A stretch of DNA of 64,000 nucleotides, taken from the NCBI RefSeq assembly GCF_006864455.1, contig NZ_QHLK01000003.1:62001-126000 (forward strand), read 5' to 3'. Shown piece by piece: positions 35,825 through 44,587 of this stretch. The position numbers and the translations under genes are program-made. Every line of letters starts with the position of its first letter. Within the stretch, counting starts at the first letter, position 1. Below the pieces are notes generated by a model, which was not told the DNA's origin, did no database searches, and saw nothing but the letters and a program-made list of their open reading frames with translations. The DNA is from Campylobacter sp. MIT 97-5078. Its GTDB lineage: Bacteria > Campylobacterota > Campylobacteria > Campylobacterales > Campylobacteraceae.

Positions 35825-36067
35825 ATGAATGGAAGAATGCAAAATTTATGTGCTGTGTTGCTTGGACGCAAACGTTTTGAAATCATAAAAATTTTGTGCC
35901 AAAGAGCCGATGAAAACGGCTTTGTTTTTTGTAAAATAGACGAGCTTTCAAAAGAGCTTAACATCTCAAAACCCACTATCATCGGCACTTTTGGCTTTTT
36001 AGAAGAAAAAAAGCTTTTCAAACGTCTTAAAAATGGCTTTTATCAGCTTAGATTGGATAGATTATGA
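35825..36067 (+). CDS. Small winged-helix DNA-binding protein
   Basis: 80 residues with one helix-turn-helix: CKIDELSKELNISKPTIIGTFGFLEEKKLFKRLKNGFYQL, a typical turn followed by recognition helix and wing. It matches the small HTH gene (Cj0258) before pyrC in C. jejuni. Target unknown; a role in pyrC or envelope control is only suggested by position. It overlaps pyrC by 4 bp. Confidence 0.82.
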   Translation: MNGRMQNLCAVLLGRKRFEIIKILCQRADENGFVFCKIDELSKELNISKPTIIGTFGFLEEKKLFKRLKNGFYQLRLDRL

Positions 36068-37083
36068 AACTTACAAATCCCCTTGATATGCACTTGCATT
36101 TTAGAGATGAAGCTATGCTTGAGTTTGTTGCACCATTTTCTGCAAAGGAATTTAAGGCTGGAGTTATTATGCCAAATTTAGTGCCACCGCTGATTGAGTT
36201 AAACGCTTTAAAAGCTTATAAACAAAGGGTTTTAAATGCTTGCAAGCAAGAAGACTTTACGCCTTTAATGACACTTTTTTATAAAGCGTATGATAAAGCA
36301 TTTTTACAAAGCCTAAGAAATGAAATTTTTGCTATCAAGCTATATCCAGCCGGTATTACGACAAATTCAGTCGGTGGGGTGAGTGCGTTTGATATAGATG
36401 AGCTTAAACCTACGCTTGAGGCGATGAGTGAGCTTGAAATTCCTTTGCTTGTGCATGGTGAGACAAATGATTTTGTGATGGATAGAGAAGCTAGCTTTGC
36501 TCCTATTTATGAAAAACTCGCCCTTCATTTTCCAAAGCTTAAAATTGTCATGGAACACATCACAACAAAAGTGCTTTGCGAGCTTGTTCAAAGCTTTGAT
36601 AATCTGCACGCTACTATTACCTTGCACCACCTTTTACTTACGCTTGATGATGTTATAGGGGGCAAAATGCAACCTCATCTTTTCTGCAAGCCCATAGCAA
36701 AAAGAGAAGAAGATAAAGAAGCTTTATGTAAGCTTGCTTTTTCTGGTTTTGAAAAGGTAATGTTTGGAAGCGATTCAGCACCTCATCCACAACATGAAAA
36801 AGAATGCTGTGGCTGTGCGGCTGGGGTTTTCTCAGCTCCCGTGATTATAAGTGTTTTAGCAGAACTCTTCACAAAACATTCAAATTTAAATAATTTACAA
36901 AAATTCATCTCAAATAATGCCTGCAAAGCTTATAAATTAAGCTTTTCAAAAGATAAGATCATTACACTAGAACAAAAGCAATGGCAAGTGCCAAGTGTAT
37001 ATGAAAGTAAGGACAAAAGTCTTAAAATAGTGCCTTTTATGGCAGGACAAATCTTGCAGTATCAAGCCAAGCTAGAAGATTAA
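36064..37083 (+). CDS. pyrC: Dihydroorotase
   Basis: Third step of pyrimidine synthesis: N-carbamoyl-aspartate to dihydroorotate. The 339 residues carry the zinc motif DMHLHFRD at the N-terminus, the lysine site in FAIKLYPAGITTNS, histidines in LLVHGE and MEHIT, and the catalytic aspartate in FGSDSAPHP. It is class I/PyrC-type. It converges with the methyltransferase gene and overlaps it by 12 bp. Confidence 0.95.
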   Translation: MKLTNPLDMHLHFRDEAMLEFVAPFSAKEFKAGVIMPNLVPPLIELNALKAYKQRVLNACKQEDFTPLMTLFYKAYDKAFLQSLRNEIFAIKLYPAGITTNSVGGVSAFDIDELKPTLEAMSELEIPLLVHGETNDFVMDREASFAPIYEKLALHFPKLKIVMEHITTKVLCELVQSFDNLHATITLHHLLLTLDDVIGGKMQPHLFCKPIAKREEDKEALCKLAFSGFEKVMFGSDSAPHPQHEKECCGCAAGVFSAPVIISVLAELFTKHSNLNNLQKFISNNACKAYKLSFSKDKIITLEQKQWQVPSVYESKDKSLKIVPFMAGQILQYQAKLED

Positions 37084-37770
37084 AAGTTTGAATTTTGAGC
37101 GTATGGTTTCATTGATATTTTGTGTGCTTATAAGCTTTTCAAGCCCCACCGGACCAATACCGCTCATCTTTAAATGCCAGCTTGCATTTTCTAAGGCTTC
37201 TTGAAGACTTCTTTTCACTCTTCTTGTTTCGCTAAAAATTTGCTTATAAAAAGGAATTTGACATTGCTTTAAAAAGCTTTCTAAGTCCTTTTTTCTTGGC
37301 TTTTTATTGTCGTGTTTAAAGGCTTTAAAAACAAATGTTAAAAAATCACTTTTTCTACTTCCTACGAAGTTAAGATACACTCTTTTAGGAGCAAGTTTGA
37401 GAAATTTTTGCATCAAAGCTTCATCTTCAAGGGCACTTGACATAGAAAGAAAAGCAAGATCATAATGTTGCTTAGGCACAAAGTCTTTAAAACTTGAGTG
37501 AATGTATGTGATATTGTTAAATTTAAGCTTTAACGCGTCACATTGTAAAATTTCAAGCATATTTTTCGAGCTATCAAGCGCATCAAGGTGTTTTGCTTTG
37601 TTAGCTAAATGTAAGCTCCAAACACCAGTGCCACAACCTACATCGATAATATGCTTATTCTTTAAGTCTATGTTAAGTTTGCTTAAAACTTCAAAGCTTT
37701 TCTTTTGTAAATGATTTAGTTTTGGTGTGTAGCGAGCATAGTGTTTAGCTTTTATATCCCATAAATTCAT
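37072..37770 (-). CDS. SAM-dependent methyltransferase
   Basis: 232 residues with AdoMet motif I (HIIDVGCGTGVWSLHLA), then LDALDSSKNMLEIL and a short C-terminal helical domain. Substrate unknown. ATG 37770 (MNLWDIKAKHYARY) is preferred to the ATG 21 bp upstream because TAGGA lies 8-12 bp before it. It is the positional equivalent of Cj0261c and overlaps the end of pyrC. Confidence 0.85.
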   Translation of the reverse strand: MNLWDIKAKHYARYTPKLNHLQKKSFEVLSKLNIDLKNKHIIDVGCGTGVWSLHLANKAKHLDALDSSKNMLEILQCDALKLKFNNITYIHSSFKDFVPKQHYDLAFLSMSSALEDEALMQKFLKLAPKRVYLNFVGSRKSDFLTFVFKAFKHDNKKPRKKDLESFLKQCQIPFYKQIFSETRRVKRSLQEALENASWHLKMSGIGPVGLEKLISTQNINETIRSKFKLLIF

Positions 37771-37846
37771 ATTTTTCCTAAAAAATTTCATTTTCGTTTA
37801 AAAAATGATACAATAAATTTTTAAATTATATTTTAAAGGAAAAACA

Positions 37847-38053
37847 ATGAAAATCAGCGCAAGAAATCAACTCAAAGGTAAAATCACAGAGATTGAAAAA
37901 GGTTCAGTTAATGCCATTGTAAAAATTGACATTGGTGGTGGCAATATCATCAGCGCAATGATCTCTTTAGACTCTGTTAAAGAACTTGACTTAGCCGTTG
38001 GCAAAGAAGCTACAGCGATTATAAAAGCGACTTCTGTTATGGTAAGTGTATAA
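37847..38053 (+). CDS. Molbindin-type TOBE/Mop protein
   Basis: 68 residues making up one Mop domain: SARNQLKGKITEIEKGSVNAIVKIDIGGGNIISAMISLDSVKELDL, ending KEATAIIKATSVMV. Free-standing Mop proteins assemble into rings that bind molybdate or tungstate in the cytoplasm. AAAGGAAAAACA precedes ATG 37847. A remnant resembling a second TOBE tail lies at 40181. Confidence 0.9.
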   Translation: MKISARNQLKGKITEIEKGSVNAIVKIDIGGGNIISAMISLDSVKELDLAVGKEATAIIKATSVMVSV

Positions 38054-38096
38054 ATTTACTTTTTAAGATAAAATAAAAAAAGACAAAGTGAAAAAA

Positions 38097-39326
38097 ATGA
38101 TAGGTATTAAACTTATAGAACATATTTTCAAAGCCGCTTCAATCAGTCGTTGGAATGATTATCCTAGAATGGCGAATTTAGTTGAACTTGACAAGCAAGC
38201 TCATAAATTTATCATTGCGTATTTTATCGCCAAAATGGAAAAAAATGTCGATATGAGACGCATTATAGAGGCTGGAATTTTCGAGTTTTTAAGCCGTGTA
38301 GTTGTTACTGATATACGTCCTGATGTGTATCGTGAGATCGTCAAACAAAAAAAAGATGAGGTTAATGCTTGGGTTTTAAGCAAGCTTGAACCTATGATAG
38401 AAGGGCTTGAGGAGGGTAAGTTTTTAAAGCGTTTTGAGCATTATTTGCGCTCAGATGAATATGAAAAAGAAAAGCTTATCTTAAGGGCGGCTTCTTATTT
38501 TGCCACAAAGTGGGAATTTAATATCATCTATCAAACAAGTCAATTTTTAAGTGATATAGAAGAGATTAAAAGTAAAGTTGAGGAAGAGCTTGAGGATTAT
38601 TACGAACTCATAGGTGCAAGGAAAATTGCCTTAAATCAAAAAATCGCTAAAATCATTGATCTAAGCGGCAGGCTTCGCTTTCAAAAGCGTTGGGCACAAA
38701 CGCCTCGCATACCTGAAACTGCAGTGCTTGGGCATATGCTTGTGGTGGCGATTTTAAGCTATTTTTACTCGCTTGAGATCAAGGCTTGTGATACAAGGCT
38801 TGAGTATAATTTTTATTGTGCTTTGTTTCATGATTTGCCAGAAAGCTTGACAAGAGATATTATAAGCCCTGTAAAATACGGCATAGAAGGACTTCACACT
38901 CTCATAGGTGAATACGAGATGAAACTTATTGATGAGCGGATTTTGCCTTTTGTACCAATTGAGTTTAGGGCTGAATTTGCTTATATTTTAGGCATTCGCA
39001 AAGATGAAAATGGCGTATTTATCAAGAATGAATTTGAAAATAGGAGTTTTAAAAACAATCAAGTTGGCGTATGCAGTGGTAGCTTAGATTCGCTTAATAG
39101 CAATGAATACAAAGCCATTGATGGCAAGGCTTTAAAATATTGTGATAAACTAGCTGCTTTTATTGAAGCTGGACTTTCTATCAGTTATGGAGTAAAGTCA
39201 AAAGAGCTTGAGAGTGGTTTTTGGGATATGTATGATTTCTTTAAGGATTATAGCTCTATTAATGGCGTGAATTTTTTCAAAATTTGTGAAACTTTGATTG
39301 AGGATTTTAAGCTTACTCGTCCTTAA
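38097..39326 (+). CDS. HD-domain hydrolase (YfbR-like)
   Basis: 409 residues. The centre shows the HD pattern of the YfbR/5'-nucleotidase group: RWAQTPRIPETAVLGHMLVVA, then CALFHDLPESLTRDIISP, with the metal His and Asp in LFHDLPE and a late aspartate in KYCDKLAAFIEA. The N-terminal 190 residues are helical without a known domain. It probably hydrolyses nucleotides. GTG 38088 is an alternative start 9 bp upstream; neither has a strong ribosome site. Confidence 0.8.
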   Translation: MIGIKLIEHIFKAASISRWNDYPRMANLVELDKQAHKFIIAYFIAKMEKNVDMRRIIEAGIFEFLSRVVVTDIRPDVYREIVKQKKDEVNAWVLSKLEPMIEGLEEGKFLKRFEHYLRSDEYEKEKLILRAASYFATKWEFNIIYQTSQFLSDIEEIKSKVEEELEDYYELIGARKIALNQKIAKIIDLSGRLRFQKRWAQTPRIPETAVLGHMLVVAILSYFYSLEIKACDTRLEYNFYCALFHDLPESLTRDIISPVKYGIEGLHTLIGEYEMKLIDERILPFVPIEFRAEFAYILGIRKDENGVFIKNEFENRSFKNNQVGVCSGSLDSLNSNEYKAIDGKALKYCDKLAAFIEAGLSISYGVKSKELESGFWDMYDFFKDYSSINGVNFFKICETLIEDFKLTRP

Positions 39327-40078
39327 AGCTTGGCTCTTTTTTGTAAAAAACGCACAAAATAACGTTTGATAAAAAAGGGTAAAAATGCGTAAAGCTTTGC
39401 AATTAAAGCGATATGAAAAGGAAAAATAAATTTTTTCTTTTTGGCTTTTATGGCGTTTAGAATTTGAAAAGAGGCAGCATTTGCTTCCATCATCTTTAAC
39501 TTTAAATGCTTGGTTAAATTAGTCTTAATAAAACCAGGACAAATGCAAGTAAAGCAAATTTCAGGGTGAGCTAAACTTAAAGCCTCGCAAAGTGCTGTAA
39601 CAAAATGCTTTGACGCACTATAAGTAGGAGCATTTGGCAGGGCTAAAAGCGAAGCTATGGAAGAAACTAATACGATTTGTCCTTTGAATTTGCCCTTAAA
39701 TTCTTGCTTTTGCATAGCATTTATAGTATAAAAGATGAGATTTGTAATGCCTAGAACATTGGTTTTAGCAATTTGAATTTGTTTTTGCTCGCTCTCATCA
39801 TCACCGCTACTTATGCCAGCATTTAAGATAAGCAAGTCCAAAGGTTCTTTAAAAAGCTCCTCACACCATGCTTTACACGCTTTTTCATCGCACACATCAA
39901 AGGCATAAACAAAGGCTTTGCTACCAAATTCTTGCGCCTTAGCTTGCACCTTTTTAAGCCTTGTTTCATCTCTTGCGTTTAAAAAAAGCGTGGTTTTTTC
40001 TTGTGCTAAAAGTAGGGCAAGTTCTATACCTATACCAGAGCTTGCTCCAGTGATTGCGGCATTTGTGTAAGTTTGCAT
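39323..40078 (-). CDS. Short-chain dehydrogenase/reductase
   Basis: 251 residues with the classical SDR motifs: TGASSGIG at 10-17, the NAG motif in LLILNAGIS, and catalytic Ser in VLVSSIAS with YSASK. The C-terminal tail is hydrophobic with Phe and Arg residues (FLPFFIKRYFVRFLQ), suggesting membrane contact as in fatty-acid or dolichol-like SDRs. Substrate unknown. It overlaps the HD gene by 4 bp at the 3' ends. Confidence 0.87.
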   Translation of the reverse strand: MQTYTNAAITGASSGIGIELALLLAQEKTTLFLNARDETRLKKVQAKAQEFGSKAFVYAFDVCDEKACKAWCEELFKEPLDLLILNAGISSGDDESEQKQIQIAKTNVLGITNLIFYTINAMQKQEFKGKFKGQIVLVSSIASLLALPNAPTYSASKHFVTALCEALSLAHPEICFTCICPGFIKTNLTKHLKLKMMEANAASFQILNAIKAKKKKFIFPFHIALIAKLYAFLPFFIKRYFVRFLQKRAKL

Positions 40079-40180
40079 GGTGATTTCCTTTTTAAATCGT
40101 ATCTTAACTTAAAAAAGCTTGAATTTGTTTTAAGCTTTATGTTATAATCTCATCTCATTTTAATTTTTAAAGGAAAAAAA

Positions 40181-40294
40181 TGAAAAGGATTTTTAACTCT
40201 TTAGCTCTTAATGTTTTGACTTTAAATATAAACGACGAGATTCAAGCGATTTTCAAGCCAAGCAAGATTTTCGCGAACAAAATTAAAGTGTAAG
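40181..40294 (+). pseudogene. Short TOBE-domain remnant (ModC-like tail)
   Basis: 37 codons from a good AAAGGAAAAAA-ATG start: MKRIFNSLALNVLTLNINDE, then QAIFKPSKIFANK and a TAA. The middle matches the last third of a TOBE domain (LxINDEVxAIFKxSxIF) as at the end of molybdate transporter ATPases. It is too short for a fold, so it is probably a deletion leftover. The next gene starts 4 bp later, so its ribosome site may serve to start transcription-translation into the restriction gene. Confidence 0.45.
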
Positions 40295-40298
40295 TAAA

Positions 40299-43200
40299 AT
40301 GATAACAAAAGAGAATTTTAAAGAAGCTCTACACTACTTAGGATTCCACTCCAATGGCACAACGACCTTTAAAAAAACTTATCAAAATAATGAAAATATC
40401 TTTATAAAAGTGGATCTTGCTAAAGATGAAATTCTTTATAATCCTAGAGATACTAGCTTTAAAGAGGGTGAGTATCCAAGCCAAGAGAGGCAAAGCAATG
40501 GCTTTATTATCCACAGAAACACCACGACAAACTTTTCAAGCAATGAAAACTTTGTTTGTCTTTTATGTGTTGATAAGCTTTTAAGCAAAGGCTATGCACC
40601 AAAGCACATTATCCTAGAGCCAACTTTCAAAGTCGGGCACAATCAGCAAGTCTATGGCGATATTTTGGTTTTAAATCAAAACTTTGAAAACCTCATTTTG
40701 ATAGAAAACAAAACCGCAGGCAATGAATTTAATAAAGAATGGAATCTTACTTTAAAAAATGGCGGGCAGCTTTTTAGCTATTACGCCGTGAATAAAACGC
40801 CTTTTTTATGCCTTTTAGCTTATGATTTTGACGAGATAAACAAAATCACTTACAAAAGTCATATTATCGTTATGCAAGACAATCAAGAGCATTTAGAGCT
40901 AATCAATGCCAATCTTAAAGAGGATGAAAAAAAGCTAGGATTTGATAACCCCAAAAATGTCAATGCAAAAGATTATTATAATGTCTGGAATAAAAGCTAT
41001 TCATTAAGCTTCACCACTAAGGGCTTATTAGAGGATAATGTCCAAAGCTATAATATAGGCAAAGAAAAATACAGCATAGAGGATTTATCCGTCGTGCCTT
41101 ATAATCAAATCGCAAGCATTTATCACGATTTTGCGACTATTTTACGCAATAACGCCATAGGAAATTATGAAAACACCTTTTATATTTTAGTGGATTTATT
41201 TTTATGCAAAATCATTGATGAACTCGATCACGAAAACAATTTGCAATTTTATTACAAAGGCATAATGTATGATAGCCCACTTGATTATTGCGATAGGCTT
41301 TTAAATCTCTATGAAAAAGGCATAGAAAAACTTTTCAAAAAACAAGTCGTAAATATCAAAAAAGACCGCATTGAAGAAATCTTTAATGACACCAAAAGAT
41401 ATAAAGGCGCTTTAAAAAAAGAAATAGAAAAAGTCTTTACGATGCAAAAATTCTTTAATATCAAAAAATTTAATTTCCTTGAAGTAGAAAATGAAGAAGA
41501 ATTTTATATTAATTTTAAAATCTTAGTGCAAATTGTCAATCTCATCCAAGATTTTAATATCTCCAAAAGCGAAAACAACCAATTCTTAGGCGACTTATTT
41601 GAGGGCTTTTTAAATCGCTCTGTGCATCAAACAGAGGGGCGATTTTTCACCCCAACGCCCATTACAAACTTTATTATTTATTCCTTGCCACGTTTAGCAA
41701 AAGATTCTAAAGTGCTAGATTTTGCCTGTGGAGCGGGGCATTTCCTCACAGAGTTTCTAGCACATAACAAAGAAGCAAAGCTCTATGGCATAGAAAAAAA
41801 TAAAGACCTCTCAAAAGTCGCCACAACAGCGTGTATTTTTCATAATTTCAAAAATCAAACGAAAATCATCTTTCAAGACGCCCTAGATACTATCAAAAGC
41901 ATTTATGAAAATGATTTTAGCAGCGAAAGTTTTGACTTAATCATTTCCAATCCTCCCTATTCTGTCAAAGGCTTTTTAAGCAATTTAGACGAAAGTGTTT
42001 TAAACAAATTTAGCCTTAGTCAATACATAGATTCTAAAAGTTATGAGAGAAATAACGCCATAGAATGCTTTTTTATCGAAAGGGCAAAGCAATTTTTAAA
42101 AGATGAGGGCATTTTAAGCCTTGTTCTGCCTACTTCTATCTTGCAAAAAGGCGGAATCTACGAAAAAACAAGAGAAATTTTATTAAAGCATTTTCAAATC
42201 CTTGCCATAGTAGAGCTAAACCAACGCACCTTTGGAAGCACAGGCACACAAACGATTATCATTTTTGCCAAAAAGATAAAAAAATTAAGCGATATTGCAA
42301 ACTTTTTAAGAGAGCAAAATTATAATGACCAAAATTTAAAAGATGAATTTGAACAAAGCGATTTTTTACAAAAATATTGCGAATTTATGGCGTATGATTA
42401 CACAGAGTTTAAAGCCTTTATGGGCGAAGATATTTTAAGCGAGAATCTCAAAAAAAGCGAGAGCTTTAAAAGCTATTTTGATGATTTCAATTCCACCAAG
42501 CCCAAAGTATTTAAAAAAGAAAAGCTTAAATCATACGAACAAGAAAGGCTTTTTGAACAATCAAGCTTTTTTGACAAAAATAAAAACACCAAAGAACAAA
42601 AACAAGCCCTAAAAGAATTTCTAGCAAGCCAAGAATACACAGAGCTAGAATTGAGCTTATGGTATAAAAAATTCTTAGAAAAGATTAAAGCTTTAGAAAA
42701 TGAAAAAATGAACTATTTTAGCCTCATTCAAGATAATAATCTGATTTTAATCAAATCCCCACAAGACAACAAGGCAAATATTGTCAAATTCTTAGGCTAT
42801 GATTGGAGCAATCGCAAGGGCGATGAGGGCATAAAATACCAAACGACAAAAGACACGAAAGATTTGCAAGATTTACAAGAGGAAAAAGGCGATAGTGATG
42901 AGGAGAAAAAAGAAAAAGAAGCCCTAAGAAACATCAATTCTATCAAATTCATAGACACGCCCCTTTATAACCCCAACGACAAAAACGACCCTACAAAGCT
43001 CAATTACGCTATCAAAGCCTTTATAGAAAATAAAGAAAATATGAATGAGATTATAAAACTCTTAAGCCCCAAAGAGCCAGATTCTTATACTATCGCTCTT
43101 GTCGCACTCAAAAATATGATAAATTTTTCTAGTGTGGAATTTAGCAAAGCAATAAGCCTTAATCCTAGCATTGATGACGAAGCTAGAAATATCTCAAATC

Positions 43201-44567
43201 CCTTTGTGAATTGTAAGTATGAGTTGGTAAATATTAATTCAATTTGTGAAATTGGTCGTGGCAGGGTTATAAGCCATAAATATATAGATGATAATAAGGG
43301 GGAATATCCTGTATATTCTTCACAAACCAAAGATGAAGGAGTAATGGGATATATTAATACTTATGACTTTGAAGGGGAATATATTACTTGGACGACAGAC
43401 GGAATCTATGCTGGAACTTGTTTTTACAGAAATGGAAAATTTAACTGCACAAATGTATGCGGCACTTTAAAGATTAAAGATACCAATACCATACTTTATA
43501 AATTTATGGTGCAAGTATTAAATTTAGCAACACCTAATTATGTTGTTAGGGTAGCAAATCCTAAGCTAATGAATAATGTAATGGCTAACATTAAAATCCC
43601 CCTCCCACCCCTAGAGATTCAAAAACAAATTGTCCGCGAATGCGAAAAGGTAGAGGAACAATACAACACCATACGAATGAGCATTGAGGAATATCAAAGA
43701 TTGATTAAGGCGGTTTTAGTCAAATGCGGAATTTGTGATTCTAATGCGTTAAAGGATATTTTAGGCGACTCAAGCACTAGCAGACGGGGGGGGGGGCTTA
43801 GCAGCTTAGATTCTATTGACAAATTTATCGCCGATATTCTAGCCCATATCCACGAGCTAGAATCAAGGCTTGATTGGGATTTGATTGCTAGTTGTCAAAC
43901 TGAAGCGATAACCGAAGAATCTCGATACCACAATACCGCAGACACAAAAGAACTGAATAAACTTTTAGAATCCCTCCCTACCCTACCACCAAACGGCTGG
44001 GAAAAAGTAAGGATTTCACAAATTGCAGAAAAATTAACAGCAGGCGGAGACAAGCCCAAAATATTTTCTGAAACCAAAACTCAAGAATGTAAAATTCCAA
44101 TTTATGCTAATGCGGTGCAAAATGAAGGGCTATACGGATGGACTAATCAAGCTACAATTTTAAAAAATGCCTTAACTGTTTCAGCCAGAGGAACAATAGG
44201 GTATGCGGTTGCAAGATTCGAGCCATTTTATCCAATCGTGCGATTAATTGTTTTGATACCAAAAAAAGAGTTGGTAAATTTAAAATTCCTAGAATCTTTA
44301 ATCAATAATACAACAATTGAAAATAGTGGCGTTAATATACCGCAGCTTACCGTTCCAGAATTTTCAAGCCTACAAATCCCCCTCCCACCCCTAGAAGCAC
44401 AGCAAAAAATCGTCTCTGTGATTGAGGAGATAGAAGCTAAGATTTCAAGCATTGATTCTAGCCTTGAAAGTTTAGAAAAAGAAAAAGCCGAGATTCTACA
44501 TAGAACCTTAAACAACGACAAGAGAGAGAGAGAGAGAGAGAGAGAGACAAGGCGAAGCTTAAACTAA
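40299..44567 (+). CDS. Single-polypeptide restriction-modification-specificity enzyme (type IIG-like), phase-variable
   Basis: 1422 residues. N-terminal nuclease: Glu107, Asp121, Glu136 and Lys138 in EPTF, VYGDILV and LIENK form a PD-(D/E)xK site. Methylase: FEGFLNR and FFTPTPI (434-455), motif I VLDFACGAGHF (472-482) and catalytic NPPY (551-554). Residues about 600-960 are a helical linker. Two half-S-like target-recognition domains follow: TRD1 about 967-1130 and TRD2 about 1229-1385, each ending IPLPPLE. A G11 tract encodes Arg-Gly-Gly-Gly at 1163-1166; G10 and G12 would end the protein at 1169 and 1167, leaving only TRD1. A (AG)13 tract encodes Arg-Glu repeats near 1408-1416, after which the present frame stops. 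The start is ATG 40299, 4 bp after the preceding remnant. Confidence 0.88.
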   Translation: MITKENFKEALHYLGFHSNGTTTFKKTYQNNENIFIKVDLAKDEILYNPRDTSFKEGEYPSQERQSNGFIIHRNTTTNFSSNENFVCLLCVDKLLSKGYAPKHIILEPTFKVGHNQQVYGDILVLNQNFENLILIENKTAGNEFNKEWNLTLKNGGQLFSYYAVNKTPFLCLLAYDFDEINKITYKSHIIVMQDNQEHLELINANLKEDEKKLGFDNPKNVNAKDYYNVWNKSYSLSFTTKGLLEDNVQSYNIGKEKYSIEDLSVVPYNQIASIYHDFATILRNNAIGNYENTFYILVDLFLCKIIDELDHENNLQFYYKGIMYDSPLDYCDRLLNLYEKGIEKLFKKQVVNIKKDRIEEIFNDTKRYKGALKKEIEKVFTMQKFFNIKKFNFLEVENEEEFYINFKILVQIVNLIQDFNISKSENNQFLGDLFEGFLNRSVHQTEGRFFTPTPITNFIIYSLPRLAKDSKVLDFACGAGHFLTEFLAHNKEAKLYGIEKNKDLSKVATTACIFHNFKNQTKIIFQDALDTIKSIYENDFSSESFDLIISNPPYSVKGFLSNLDESVLNKFSLSQYIDSKSYERNNAIECFFIERAKQFLKDEGILSLVLPTSILQKGGIYEKTREILLKHFQILAIVELNQRTFGSTGTQTIIIFAKKIKKLSDIANFLREQNYNDQNLKDEFEQSDFLQKYCEFMAYDYTEFKAFMGEDILSENLKKSESFKSYFDDFNSTKPKVFKKEKLKSYEQERLFEQSSFFDKNKNTKEQKQALKEFLASQEYTELELSLWYKKFLEKIKALENEKMNYFSLIQDNNLILIKSPQDNKANIVKFLGYDWSNRKGDEGIKYQTTKDTKDLQDLQEEKGDSDEEKKEKEALRNINSIKFIDTPLYNPNDKNDPTKLNYAIKAFIENKENMNEIIKLLSPKEPDSYTIALVALKNMINFSSVEFSKAISLNPSIDDEARNISNPFVNCKYELVNINSICEIGRGRVISHKYIDDNKGEYPVYSSQTKDEGVMGYINTYDFEGEYITWTTDGIYAGTCFYRNGKFNCTNVCGTLKIKDTNTILYKFMVQVLNLATPNYVVRVANPKLMNNVMANIKIPLPPLEIQKQIVRECEKVEEQYNTIRMSIEEYQRLIKAVLVKCGICDSNALKDILGDSSTSRRGGGLSSLDSIDKFIADILAHIHELESRLDWDLIASCQTEAITEESRYHNTADTKELNKLLESLPTLPPNGWEKVRISQIAEKLTAGGDKPKIFSETKTQECKIPIYANAVQNEGLYGWTNQATILKNALTVSARGTIGYAVARFEPFYPIVRLIVLIPKKELVNLKFLESLINNTTIENSGVNIPQLTVPEFSSLQIPLPPLEAQQKIVSVIEEIEAKISSIDSSLESLEKEKAEILHRTLNNDKRERERERETRRSLN
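43595..43615 (+). repeat. Short copy of the TRD 3' repeat
   Basis: A 21-bp stretch ending TRD1 (AATCCCCCTCCCACCCCTAG onward) that matches the first 21 bases of the 53-bp direct repeat at 44375 and 45211. Confidence 0.85.
43786..43796 (+). repeat. G11 homopolymer tract between TRD1 and TRD2
   Basis: Eleven G in frame with the long enzyme. One extra G makes the following codons Ala-stop; one fewer gives Leu-Ala-Ala-stop. The tract therefore decides whether TRD2 is attached. Confidence 0.97.
43963..44002 (+). repeat. TRD 5' direct repeat, copy 1
   Basis: 40 bp from TTTTAGAATCCC to ACGGCTGGGA at the start of TRD2; 39 of 40 bases match copy 2 at 44721-44760 before TRD3. Confidence 0.95.
44375..44427 (+). 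repeat. TRD 3' direct repeat, copy 1
   Basis: 53 bp covering the IPLPPLEAQQKIVSVIE codons at the end of TRD2; 52 of 53 bases match 45211-45263 at the end of TRD3. Confidence 0.95.
44521..44547 (+). repeat. (AG)13 dinucleotide repeat at the end of the enzyme gene
   Basis: Thirteen AG units plus an A. In the present state the frame stops at 44567. Loss of one unit or gain of two joins the frame to the TRD3 reading frame (5055 or 5061 bp, both multiples of 3). Gain of one or loss of two units stops at TAA 44560-44562. Confidence 0.95.
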
Positions 44568-44587
44568 TCTTAAAGCAGATTGCTGCA

